64,000 nt of DNA, from assembly GCA_025455065.1 (NCBI GenBank), contig JALONG010000001.1, forward strand, positions 97,942-161,941. Reading direction: 5' to 3'. This stretch comes from Candidatus Kapaibacterium sp. (GTDB lineage: Bacteria; Bacteroidota; Ignavibacteria; Kapaibacteriales; UBA4661). Of the stretch, positions 51,801 to 61,600 are shown one piece after another. A program made the position numbers and the translations under genes. The number at the start of each line of letters is the position of its first letter. Position 1 is the stretch's first letter. The notes below the pieces were generated by a model. That model ran no database searches and had not been told where the DNA came from. It saw only the letters and a list, made by a program, of their open reading frames with translations.

Positions 51801-54800
51801 CCTTCAAACTGCGTAATTACATCTTGCGTATTCAATCCCAAAGCTGCAAGCGCCTGTTCAAGCGCAAGGCGCTCACCCGCAAGCGAAACGGGGAACGTGA
51901 TTTCCCGCAAAGAATTGACCTGACCAAACGCCCCCAAGAGTGTGATGACACCTGTGCTGCTAAGAGGAATATCTCCTGCTAAGGTAATCGTCATGCGGGT
52001 TGAAGAGTTAATCACAAAACTTGCAACGGGAATCCCTCCGACAGAAGCATCGGTAACAACGGAAAAGTTTGCACCCGTGACCACAATTTGCGTTCCCGCT
52101 CCACCGCTCGTGGGGCTGAAACCCGCAATAAACGGCGCTCCTGAAGCAAATGCGGCATTGATAATCTGCGCACTTGTGGTGATGATTCCACCAACCGACG
52201 TAAACACCAACGCACCGCCCACAGGCAAGAGACCGCCTGTACGCACATCTCCGGGGATTCTTACAAAAATGTCGCCGTTGCTGAGACGGAAGGTCGCGTT
52301 TGTTCCTCCAATGCCTGCCGCAAGTATCAAATCCAAATTGTCGCCCTGCACCCGCACTTCTTCGCCCACACCCGCATTGGGCGGCGTTATGGAGCGAATC
52401 AGAGGCGCACCGACAATCGAAAAGAGGTTTGTCGCAATGGCGCGGTTATTCACTCCAAGCGCATCCACCGTAACCAACGCACGACTCAAACTGGCATTTG
52501 TACTCCGCAGCAAGCCTGTTTGCGGGATAATTATGCTGATTTGCCCCGACGACGACAGGCTATAACTCGCCCGGATGCTGCCAATACTTGTTCTCAACGT
52601 TAAATCGTTGATAAGTTCCATATTTGCGCCCGTAACGCGCACTCTTGCGCCAAGCGGCACAAGCGTATCCAAAGCGCGGCTCACCACCACAAGTCGTGCG
52701 GGGTCTATGCCGCTTTGTCCACCCGTCAGTGTTGGGCTATACACAAATTGCGTTGCCGAAGTCGCCGTGCCGCCTCCGGTGCGAGCGGTGAGGAATACCG
52801 ACTGCACCCATGTTGATTGCAAGGTTGCACCGCCTTTCTCAGAAATACTTGACGCAAGCGCCGCCGCAAAGGTCGGTATTGCTTGCGCAGGAACGATAGC
52901 ACTGATGCGCGTTGGAGAATTAACCGTCAGAGCCTGCGCGGGAACAGTACCGAAAAGCAGCGTCATACCTTGCACGAAATTTTCACCCGTTATCGTTACG
53001 ATTGCTCCCGTTGCGGCGACTAAGGGGCTGAAACTCAGCAATCGCGGAGAGCCGACAAACGAAAGCGCACTTGTGGAAATAACTGTTCCACCCGGCGTAC
53101 TGAGGATGATGGTGGAAGTGGTTGCATTTGCAGGAATCTGCACGGAAATACTGCCGTTTTGATTGACCGTGATATTTTGCAACGGAATCCCCACGCCACC
53201 AATAACCAAGCCATTGACGCCGCCCGTGAACGTACCGCCAATCGTAATGACTGTTCCCACACCCGCAGGATTAGGGCTTATTCCGCCCAAAACCGGCATC
53301 GGTACAAAGGTAAAAGACGAATCCGAAGCAGCGCCTCCAAGAGGGCTTCCAATCTGAATCGGACCGCTTGAAACAGGACCCAAAACAACACTAATCGTCG
53401 TGGAAGAAAGCACCGTAAAACTTCGCACCGAAACGCCACCAACAGCAACAGAGTTTACACCCGTGAGGTTTGTGCCTGTAATCGTCATCACCGTTCCCTC
53501 TCCGCCGATGCCGGGCGAAAAGCCCGTTACACGCGGACTACTTGGCAACGTGCCAACAATCGCATAGAACCGCTCTCCGGCGTTATTCGCTGCCTGCCCC
53601 AAAAGCGAATTTCCTTGGGGCAGTGCCGTAAGCGCACCGCCCAAGCTGGCATACAAGCCCGTGCGTGTGGTGCTGAAAGCAAGGCTGTTCATAGCGGTTA
53701 AACCGCCACGTAGCACACCAACTCGCGCACCTGTAAAATCGCCACTTACACGGACAACCCGCCAAAACTCGCTTGTACTGAGCGCTCCCGGCACACCCAA
53801 AGCAGGTGTTCCTCCGGCCGCGCCAAGTTGTGCTTCCGCACCGACAAAAGGCGCAACGCTGCCTGTGGTGGATTCGGTGAGTGTGAGCGGCAGATAGGTT
53901 GTATTCCGCCCAATCGGGAAAAATACATTTTGTGCGGTCATGGGCGTTTCATTCGCACGGAAAAGCCGCACGAGTGTACCACTGACAAATGATGACGCAT
54001 TGCCACCCACAAGCGCAGTATCGGCGCTGCTTTGAAGGATAAGGCTTTCGTTTGCTTGCATTGCGACATTTCCACCGAACAAACCAAGTTGCTGCGTAAT
54101 GCGCGTTGTACCATTGATATTGAACGGCAAACCGCCTCTATTCATCGTCAATCGCGCTAATTCCGGCACAAATACTGACCCCGCAAGCGTTCCTGCGCCG
54201 TCAATTATCAGCGTATCGCTGGCATCGGTGGCAAAGTTTGTAGAAGCACCCAAAAACGTAACCGCATTAGACAAACGCAAGCGATTCGCTGCACCGAAGG
54301 TCAGCGTGGAATTATTGAGCAATAGCGTACTTTGAAGATGTTTACTTGCGTTTAGCCGCACCGAACCACTGTGAATTTCGATTTGTGCGGGCATCACATC
54401 AGGAAATTCCGTGCTTGTTGTCAGGCGGTTGGAAGGCGCGTTATATTCCAAAAGCGCCGTTGGAGCGAGATACTGCACACCGCTTGGCGCAACGACGTTC
54501 CCTGTGCCTTGCAGGGTCAAACGCCCGCCCCCGTTCACGCGGAGCGAACCATTTGCCGTGAGCGTTTGCGCATTTGGAACAGTGATTGCACCACCGCTTT
54601 CGACTTGAAGGATAGTACCGATGCCGAAGGTTGTGGGCATGGTGAAGGTGGCTGTGCGCCCTGAGGGGACGTAGAAATTTGTACCGGCTGTGGTGAAGTT
54701 TGAAGGTTGCGAGCCGCCTCCGGCGATGTTGGAGTTCCAACTTGTTGTTAGGTCGGCATTGCCGCCTGTTTGATAGTAAAAGGTGCTGGGGGGTGCGCCG

Positions 54801-57800
54801 GTCAAAGCAAAGTAGGCGTTTGGAAAACCAAAAAAAACATTGCCCTGAATGCCACTATACGGAGGCAGCATCGTTGGCGTATTGCCCGCATCAACGTATG
54901 TTCCCGAAACCGGAGCAGCTTTTGAGACTTGCCGCGACGCTGGGAAGAGCATTGCTGCACGCCCAAGGGCAATTTGGTATTGTGTCATCACAAGGGGGTT
55001 AGCAACTGTTTCAATCAACCAATGTTCATTGCCAATCGGTGCCAAGGGAAACGTTCCACCCGCAGGAGCGGTATCAAAGGCTTCTACTCTCACACGAGGA
55101 TTTAACCCCGCAACCGTTGTAACAGAGCGCAATTCCACAGGAAGATATGTCGCATTTTTGCCAACGGGTAAGGCTCTGGTCATTCCTACCCCTGGCGTTG
55201 GAAAGGTCGTTTGCATCGGACCATTAACGAAGCGTGTTGCGTTTGCACCAGTAATAGCAAGGCTTTGTCCGGCGATAAGTTCGTTATTGACGGTGGTTGT
55301 CAGAAGTCCATTGGTGAAACCGAGGTTTGAAATGACGGTCAAATCATTGGTGAGTGTAGCGTTGCCATCAAGGGTAAAATTATTGACACGATTATTGGTA
55401 AACCAATTCCCGTTAAGGGTTGCACGTTGGGAAATAATTCCGGCTCCCGCTTGTGTTTCAGCATCTATGCGGTTTCCCCCCGTTGTGGTAATAGTCCCTG
55501 CTCCGGCAAGCGTCAGAGCAACGTTCATGCCAACATTTAACGCTCCGGTTGCAATAGAAATATTTCCTTGCAGTGTGCGGTCTACGGCAAGTGTGGGTGA
55601 ACCATTGACAATATCCAGCGTTCCGTCAAAGGGTGTGGGAAGCGTATTCAGATTAACGGTGCCGTTCCAGCCATTGGTGAAGCGTAATGTAGCGGAAGGC
55701 GTGAATGTTGCCACGCCCAAACCGCTAATTTGCGGGTGGTTGCCCATGAACTCAACTAATTCCAGTATCCCCGTGCCGGAGACGGCGAGCGTTCTTCCCG
55801 CGGCAATGCTGAGAGGTGTCGCTCCTTGAAGAGTTATACGTCCTGCCGCATTCAAAATTGCATTTTCCGTCAGTGTTACGGCACCAGTATTGACGTAGAA
55901 CCAGCCATTGCCATTGACCGTGAGTGCTGTTGGTGCTGCATTGAATGTATGATTGACAGCAGTTGTATTCACTATACCGCTTGAAATGGTCACCGCACCG
56001 TTAAAAATCTTTCCATTATTGATATTGAAATTTGAGCCATTTGTACGATTGATAACAACAGTTCCGACCATTGGTGTGGGTGCATTTGGCAATTCCACTC
56101 CCGTACCGCCGCCGCCGCCATTGATGTAGCGTAATGTTGCCAAATTACTTTGATAGATGATATTATTTCCCGTAAAATTCACATCACCGTCAAACTCCAG
56201 TGTTCCGCCGTTATCAACTTGGTAAGTCAGCATTGCAGGGACGTTCCATGATGCAGAATAGGTTGCCGTAACGCCACTCGGAATTCTGAAGGTGTAGCCT
56301 GCAAAAAAGCCAGGTGCAGCAATGCCACCCGGAAGTCCGTTATCACGCCAGTTTGCAGCAATTGTCGGGTCTATTCCGCACGTTGGGCAATAAAAATAGG
56401 TTGTCGGCAACCCATTCCCAATGCGAATAAAACTGCCCGCTATGGGCAGCGTTGCCGCAGCAACACTCCTCAGAATCGGTGGTACGAGCATCGTAAAGAC
56501 ATCAGGCGTGGCACCGCCAATACCATCATAACTATTCATTGCATCAGTTGCCGAAATGCCAATCTTATTTGTTCCTGTAACGCCTGTAAATCCTGCCTCT
56601 ACAATAGCAGTGATGGGGGCAGAGGGAACGATGTTCCACCGTGGATCTTGCATGGGATTGAGAATAGTCGTCATTCCATTCGCGCCACTTGCCAGAGCAT
56701 TCGTTACAACGGAAGCCGTAACAGTAGCATTACCACTTGGCGAAAGAAGCGCGAGTGGCATATAACCCGTTGTAATATTCCCCACAGGAAAATTCCACGT
56801 CGCGCCGCCAGCTTGAATGGCACGTTGAAAAGCGCCACCCGCACCAATACTGACATATGAATTTGCCGAGCCACCAGCGACAGCACCAAGAGCATTATTC
56901 AGGACCTGCATTTGAAATCCGGCAGTGCGGAGTTCACCGCTTGTGAGAGTCAGCACTCCCGGAGTAGGAGCAAGAGGAATTGCACGTGTTCCGGGCAGCG
57001 TAACAGCCGTTCCAGCAGTTTTGTTGATAGTGAGATTGGTTGGTCCGTTGAGGGCGGGAAATTCTAACCCGGCAACAAAACTGCCACCACCTGTATAGAG
57101 CAACGTTGCCCCTGCATTACTGTATCGAACACTCCCTGGGGCGACACCTAAAGGCGATGCCCCATCAATATTAAGAGTCCCTCCTGCAAGAACATCAATT
57201 CCATTTGCAGGAGTAACTGTTCCGCCACCTTGCAATGTGAGCATAGCTCCAGTGGCAATTCCTAGTTGTCCGGCACTGACAGTTAATGCTCCTGAAACCG
57301 TCAAATTACTTCCTAACCCCATTCCCGTTGCAATCAATTGAAGAGTATTTAACTGTTGCGGCGCAACAAAGGTGATATCTGCGCAAAGTTGGGTAACTAC
57401 ACCCATAAACCTCAAGGAGGCAGAATTATTTCCCTGAAAACTTCCCGACCAGCAATAACTTCCCGCAAATAAATCCAAAATTGTCAGATTGTTAAAAGCA
57501 AGCACTCTTCCGGGGCTAATAGTCATGCCACCGTAGAGTTGGTAGGTTACTCCGGCACCAAGTGTTACGCCTCCTGCATTATTGACCGTGATATTAGCAT
57601 TCATTGGTACGCCTGTGGGGATTTCCGCACCAACTGTTTTTGCCGGAGTGCTGGTATAGGTTAGATTTGATCCTGCAATATAGGCAGGAGCAGTTCCTAT
57701 AAAATTGCCGTCTCCCTGTATATCAATCGTACAACCGCTATTGACGGTTAGAACGCCGGGGGCATTATTTTGTACTCTGGCTCCGGGGCGAATGAGTAGT

Positions 57801-58402
57801 GTTGAATTGATTCCCAAAGTCAGAGTACCACCAACACCAGTGTTATTTGTTACACCAAAGGGCGCAGCAGCCTGCACATCAAGTAACGAACCAGTAGAAA
57901 TTTGGATATCACCACCATTTGCCGTTTGAAGCGCACCGCCGGTGGCAACAAAAACCGTTGCTGCATTGGTGGCAACAAATGTTACACTTGGATTTGCGTT
58001 TACTTGGATAGTACCGTTGATAGTCAGTGTGCTGCCATCCAAGATGAATGTGCCGCGTCTCAGAGTCAGCAATGAGCCTCCACCAACAGAGGAAGCAAAT
58101 GTAAGCGTCAGCGTGGGTGCAGCCGCGTCATTAAACTCTACAAAAGCACCTCCGCCGTTGACGGTGATACTTTGCAATGCTGTCGGCACATTGGAAGTGA
58201 ATGTAACGTTTGCTCCGGCAGTAAATGTTACTGCATCACCAAATCCCGGAACGCCCATGGGAATCCAGCTGCTAGCAACATTCCAATTTGCCGTACCGCT
58301 GTTTGCTGCTGTATTCCATGTGTACGGTGCAGCACTTAAGCGAAAACACTCCACAAACAATGTCAGCACAAAAAACAACAAGGAGGAAATAATATTTTTC
58401 AT
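48881..58402 (-). CDS. 3,173-residue secreted mosaic protein with T9SS sorting domain
   Basis: From the ATG at 58402 the order is: signal peptide (1-25). About 1,600 residues of repetitive beta-solenoid-like sequence follow in three modules, each opening with a 'W-x-x-x-x-x-x-x-x-x-W' segment (near 25, 670 and 1207; last two begin FYCPTCGIDPTIAANW and FYYQTGGNADLTTSW). Then about six IPT/TIG domains (1617-2180). Then leucine-rich repeats (2227-2470; LNLSNSGLTGAIPPSLARL, LDLSNNRFRGRIPKEFGAM). An Ig-like domain, an Fn3-like segment and two HYDIN/ASPM-like segments follow, then a cohesin-like domain (2930-3067). A T9SS type A domain closes it (3080-3172). It converges with the barrel gene. Adhesin or cell-surface function is likely. 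Confidence 0.85.
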   Translation of the reverse strand: MKNIISSLLFFVLTLFVECFRLSAAPYTWNTAANSGTANWNVASSWIPMGVPGFGDAVTFTAGANVTFTSNVPTALQSITVNGGGAFVEFNDAAAPTLTLTFASSVGGGSLLTLRRGTFILDGSTLTINGTIQVNANPSVTFVATNAATVFVATGGALQTANGGDIQISTGSLLDVQAAAPFGVTNNTGVGGTLTLGINSTLLIRPGARVQNNAPGVLTVNSGCTIDIQGDGNFIGTAPAYIAGSNLTYTSTPAKTVGAEIPTGVPMNANITVNNAGGVTLGAGVTYQLYGGMTISPGRVLAFNNLTILDLFAGSYCWSGSFQGNNSASLRFMGVVTQLCADITFVAPQQLNTLQLIATGMGLGSNLTVSGALTVSAGQLGIATGAMLTLQGGGTVTPANGIDVLAGGTLNIDGASPLGVAPGSVRYSNAGATLLYTGGGSFVAGLEFPALNGPTNLTINKTAGTAVTLPGTRAIPLAPTPGVLTLTSGELRTAGFQMQVLNNALGAVAGGSANSYVSIGAGGAFQRAIQAGGATWNFPVGNITTGYMPLALLSPSGNATVTASVVTNALASGANGMTTILNPMQDPRWNIVPSAPITAIVEAGFTGVTGTNKIGISATDAMNSYDGIGGATPDVFTMLVPPILRSVAAATLPIAGSFIRIGNGLPTTYFYCPTCGIDPTIAANWRDNGLPGGIAAPGFFAGYTFRIPSGVTATYSASWNVPAMLTYQVDNGGTLEFDGDVNFTGNNIIYQSNLATLRYINGGGGGTGVELPNAPTPMVGTVVINRTNGSNFNINNGKIFNGAVTISSGIVNTTAVNHTFNAAPTALTVNGNGWFYVNTGAVTLTENAILNAAGRITLQGATPLSIAAGRTLAVSGTGILELVEFMGNHPQISGLGVATFTPSATLRFTNGWNGTVNLNTLPTPFDGTLDIVNGSPTLAVDRTLQGNISIATGALNVGMNVALTLAGAGTITTTGGNRIDAETQAGAGIISQRATLNGNWFTNNRVNNFTLDGNATLTNDLTVISNLGFTNGLLTTTVNNELIAGQSLAITGANATRFVNGPMQTTFPTPGVGMTRALPVGKNATYLPVELRSVTTVAGLNPRVRVEAFDTAPAGGTFPLAPIGNEHWLIETVANPLVMTQYQIALGRAAMLFPASRQVSKAAPVSGTYVDAGNTPTMLPPYSGIQGNVFFGFPNAYFALTGAPPSTFYYQTGGNADLTTSWNSNIAGGGSQPSNFTTAGTNFYVPSGRTATFTMPTTFGIGTILQVESGGAITVPNAQTLTANGSLRVNGGGRLTLQGTGNVVAPSGVQYLAPTALLEYNAPSNRLTTSTEFPDVMPAQIEIHSGSVRLNASKHLQSTLLLNNSTLTFGAANRLRLSNAVTFLGASTNFATDASDTLIIDGAGTLAGSVFVPELARLTMNRGGLPFNINGTTRITQQLGLFGGNVAMQANESLILQSSADTALVGGNASSFVSGTLVRLFRANETPMTAQNVFFPIGRNTTYLPLTLTESTTGSVAPFVGAEAQLGAAGGTPALGVPGALSTSEFWRVVRVSGDFTGARVGVLRGGLTAMNSLAFSTTRTGLYASLGGALTALPQGNSLLGQAANNAGERFYAIVGTLPSSPRVTGFSPGIGGEGTVMTITGTNLTGVNSVAVGGVSVRSFTVLSSTTISVVLGPVSSGPIQIGSPLGGAASDSSFTFVPMPVLGGISPNPAGVGTVITIGGTFTGGVNGLVIGGVGIPLQNITVNQNGSISVQIPANATTSTIILSTPGGTVISTSALSFVGSPRLLSFSPLVAATGAIVTITGENFVQGMTLLFGTVPAQALTVNSPTRISAIVPAQAIPTFAAALASSISEKGGATLQSTWVQSVFLTARTGGGTATSATQFVYSPTLTGGQSGIDPARLVVVSRALDTLVPLGARVRVTGANMELINDLTLRTSIGSIRASYSLSSSGQISIIIPQTGLLRSTNASLSRALVTVDALGVNNRAIATNLFSIVGAPLIRSITPPNAGVGEEVRVQGDNLDLILAAGIGGTNATFRLSNGDIFVRIPGDVRTGGLLPVGGALVFTSVGGIITTSAQIINAAFASGAPFIAGFSPTSGGAGTQIVVTGANFSVVTDASVGGIPVASFVINSSTRMTITLAGDIPLSSTGVITLLGAFGQVNSLREITFPVSLAGERLALEQALAALGLNTQDVITQFEGNRVASLETRPGAQFNTNLAAFIDRIATLTALRNLNLSNSGLTGAIPPSLARLTRLESLNLSGNTLTGELLPGILCVYPNLRLLNLRGNRLEGEIPVCLTGLTNLQDLDLSNNRFRGRIPKEFGAMPNLAAFNVSNNRLSGGLPPEFGTPEGAQPLTGNQKTALLQSASTLVFFDASGNELTGTIPAEWGGIRNLQHLNLSRNRLTGRLPASIVHWESLETLLLSDNRFDGVIPAMNGNRLITLWLQNNRFSGALPQELSRAGRLRVLRAEGNQFEQLPVAPSRIDTIRVDSNRLEFGSLENGIGARVFTFAQQDSLGRGGDTIVRAGSRFTLASGIGGTGTVYQWLRNGVAIPGATAHNLTFQRMQVFQSGTYICRATNSRFPNLTGVTRSLMVAVTGANSIIAAPTLTFPPVNGENIAVRPRFLWSSVEGAEQYEIVIARDAAMRDVVLRRVVSSAAQPAYRMSMTDAALERGWQYFWRVRGLAVGSEGENSAVSAFRVVPLGVDIGFSTIDVGRGLVGSGIEGDGALVNVGMGAVTLDSARAENTAAFRILSNTLNATLQPNQELPVSARFTPLTAGEVTANVRVWYKDAQQQSRQVAFQNVLRGRGSALRVDELDFEAVRVGRTALKAVRIINVSTEPLVLRSLRIALEGTSDVARESASLFSIDALLRDTLFAGDTLFTTVRCRSVREINALARIEARWTAGGLADSTFSRLTAQVRLVNPDNPFVVLSVRPKVSGVAPGTAVPLEIFIAEGDTKAISEAALPEVRVRVAFDRNVLSLTGGARLQRSRENARTQEVEFSTLWNERQSGRVIGVFDTRAVAGDIDTTALRIVGIEWGKQGVERQEWERGVVVEEPQDGRFAVRTSAAGGKRLIGNTGNNLPKNVVIASLQPNPARNEEVTIDFTMQQESTVEAVLVSVNGEEVRRIALGNKARGEHSVTIQLGNLASGAYRVVLKTPRDNDSALLNVVR

Positions 58403-58695
58403 AACCACCAAAGAAGAAATAGAGAGAAGGAAAACACATTGAACAACAAGAGCATAAAATACGTAAAAAGTTCTGGAAAACCAATCACTTTGGGGCGAAG
58501 TGACATGCCAAAGGGGCGAATGGGAATAAACAATAAAGCCGTATCCAAGCAATTCACCGTTTGAATTTCTTTTCTTTAATTACCCTTCATTCAACCAAAT
58601 TTTGTGAATATATTTCATACAAAAAAAACGCCCATTCGGAATTTGCTTCCGAATAGGCGCTGAAAAAAACATTGACCGACTAATCAAACCGCGCC
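58403..58695. other. gap between giant surface genes
   Basis: This 293-base gap holds the 3' end and terminator of the IPT/TIG gene and the promoter of the 3,173-residue gene. I see no other gene. A frame extending the giant gene upstream to 58552 has no signal-peptide-like start and is not used. Confidence 0.5.
58620..58662. terminator. rho-independent terminator of the IPT/TIG gene
   Basis: The arms cgcccattcggaa (58629-58641) and ttccgaataggcg (58647-58659) pair with one mismatch around a five-base loop. Eight A on the left give a strong T-run for minus-strand transcription. It lies about 35 bases past the stop of the minus-strand gene. Confidence 0.9.
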
Positions 58696-61600
58696 TTAGC
58701 GCTTCACCACAAAGCGCACCACGCGCCGCATCGCACCGTCGCTCAGAACAGCCGAATACGCCCCGGCACCGAGTTCACCAAGTTCCACTCGTGCTTGGAA
58801 TGTTCTGCCGCTCATGGTCTGCTGCGTTGTCATTACGGTTTGTCCAAGTGTGTTCAGGACGACGATTCGCACCACACGCCCTTCAGCGAAGCCGCTTCCG
58901 CTCACGGTAACGCTTTCACTTGCCGGATTGGGGAAGACCTCAAACGGCGGTGCGTCGAGGTCGCTCACGCCAGCAACCGCTTCTTCGCTTGCTTGCGAAG
59001 AGGTATTGCCTTCGCTGGAAGTCAAACTCGAACTGCGCGGGTCGAAGAAGATGCTCGCCAGCATAAAGCCCGACATCGTTGCCGTGCCGCCCGGTGTGGT
59101 AACGCTCACCGCGCCCGTGATAGCACCCGTGAGACGTGCCGTTATCCGCGTTGCCGAGACCACCGTAAACGGCACTGCTACGCCGCCAACGCTGACCGCC
59201 GTTGCGCCCGTGAAGTTCGCGCCGTTGATGGTCATCGTCGTTGTGGTCGAACCCGTTGGCATGGTGGTTGGCGTGAAGCTGGTAATCACCGGAGCCGGAA
59301 TCGGCGTGAAGGTGAAACCCACCATAGATGCCGTGCCAAGCGGTGTTGTCACGCTGACCGCACCCGAAAGTGCCGCAGGCGGAACAACAGCCGTAATGCG
59401 AGTTGCAGAGTTCACTACAAAGGATGCCGCCGCTACGCCGCCAAAGCTCACGCTGCTTGCGCCCGTGAAACTGCTACCCGAAATCACCACACTTGTTCCC
59501 GGTGTCGCCGTTGCAGGGGTGAAGCCTGTGATGCGCGGTCCGGGCGGAATGTAGGTAAATCCTGCGCGGGTTGCCGTGCCGCCGGGCGTGGTAACACTCG
59601 CGTTGCCGCTTGCACCCGCACCCAAGAGAACCACAATCTGCGTGGGCGAGATGCTGACCACATTCGCCGCCGCACCGCCAAAGCTGACGGCTGTTGCGCC
59701 TGTGAAGTTCGTTCCGCTCAGGCGTACCGTGTCGCCTTGCTGTGCGCTGGTGGGCGAGAAAGCAGTAATGCTCGGTGCAGGAATAAACACAAAGCCCGAA
59801 AGCAAGCCAGTTCCAGCCGCCGTAACGACGCTCACATCACCCGAAGCGCCACCCGCAGCCACTCGCGCCGAAATGAGCGTGTCGCCTGTGCGGGTGAAGG
59901 ATGCCGCCGCCGTGCCGCCAAAGCGCACCGCCGTTGCACCCGTAAAGCCCGTTCCGCGAATCAGCACCGTGCCACCTGCCGGAGCAGAGGTCGGTGAGAA
60001 GCCGGTCATCGCCGGAGGTGCTGCCAAGAAGGTAAAGCCTGCCAGTGTTCCCGTGCCGTTGGGTGAGGTGACACTGACTGCGCCTGAAGCGCTACCCGCC
60101 GCAACAACAGCCGTGATGCGGGTAGCGGAGTTCACCACAAACGATGCCGCCGCCGTACCGCCAAAGCTGACCGAAGTTGCACCCGTGAAATAATTGCCGT
60201 TAATCACCACGCTTGTTCCCGCCGCCGCCGTTGTGGGTGAAAACGAGGTTACACGCGGTGCGGGCGGAAGGTAGGTAAATCCTGCCAGCGAGCCTGTGCC
60301 ATTCGGCGAAACCACGCTTACCGCGCCGGATGCACCAGCAGCCACAACCGCCAAAATCTGCGTGTCGGAAACAACCGTGATACGTGATGCCGCCGTGCCG
60401 CCGAAGCGCACTGCTGTTGCACCCGTGAAGCCTGTTCCCGTCAGTGTTACCGTGTCGCCTACGCTTGCCGATGTGGGGGCAAAGCTGCTCACAACAGGTG
60501 CAGAAATGAAGGTGAAGCCTGCCACTGTCGCCGTGCCGCTCGGTGTGGTTAAGCTCACGCTGCCGCTCACCGTTCCCGCAGCCACTCGTGCCGTGACGGT
60601 CGAATCATTGACCACAACAAGGTTGGTGGCTGTTACGCCGCCAAATTTCACGTTGCTTGTGCCGAAGAAATTATTGCCCGAAATCGTGATGGTCGCACCC
60701 ACAGGCGCAGACGCTGGTGTAAAGCCCGTAATCACCGGAGCCGCAGGGATGAAGGTAAATCCTGTGCGGTTTGCCGTGCCACCCGGAGTGCGAACGCTCA
60801 CGCTGCCCGTTGCACCGCCACCAACCACAGCCGTAATCGTGGAATCATTCACCACCGTAAACCGCGCCGCAGCACGTCCGCCGAAGCTAACGGCAAGCGT
60901 TGTGAAGAGGTCACCGGAGAAATTCCGCCCCGTGATGGTTACGGTCTGCTCCACCGTTGCCGCAGCAGGCGTAAAGCCCGTGATGACAGGCGCGGGAGCT
61001 GTAAAGACGAAGCCTGCAAGCTGCGCAGCACCGCCCGGCGTTACCAAGCGCACCACGCCTGAAGAACCACGCGGAGAAACAACAGCCCGAATTTGCGTGG
61101 GCGAAACAACGGTAAACGCCGCCGATGCCGTGCCGCCGAAGGTGAGCGTAGTTACGCCGTAGAAGTTTGTTCCGGTGATGGTGATAGTATCGCCGCCCGT
61201 CGCTCCTGTGGGCGAGAAGGCAGTAATGGTCGGCACTCCGGCGAAACTAAAGCCGGAGCGAGTGCCTGTGCCGTTGGGGGTTGTTACCGCAATATCACCC
61301 GAAGCACCCGACGCAGCTAGTGTCGCCGTGATACGGGTTGCAGAAACGACTGTAAATGAAGCCGCCGGAACGCCGCCAAAACTGACCGATGAAGCACCCG
61401 TGAAGTTTGTACCGTTGATAGTGACCACATCGCCCGCACCTGCAACAGCAGGCGTGAAGGACGTAATGACAGGCGACGGGATAAACACAAAGCCTGCGAG
61501 CGAAGCTGCACCGTAGGCGGTACGCACACTCACGCTACCCGATGCTGCCGACGCAGGAACGGTTGCGGTAATTTGCGAAGCAGAATTAACCGTAAACACA

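Noticed and set aside
50006..55829. Several plus-strand frames of 100-330 codons inside the 3,173-residue gene
   Set aside because: They are shadows of a repetitive coding sequence; compositions rich in Pro/Ala/Thr/Arg arise from the other strand.
58795..61162. Plus-strand frames of 246-400 codons within the IPT gene
   Set aside because: They repeat with the same 80-codon period as the IPT domains on the minus strand and have no start context; shadows.
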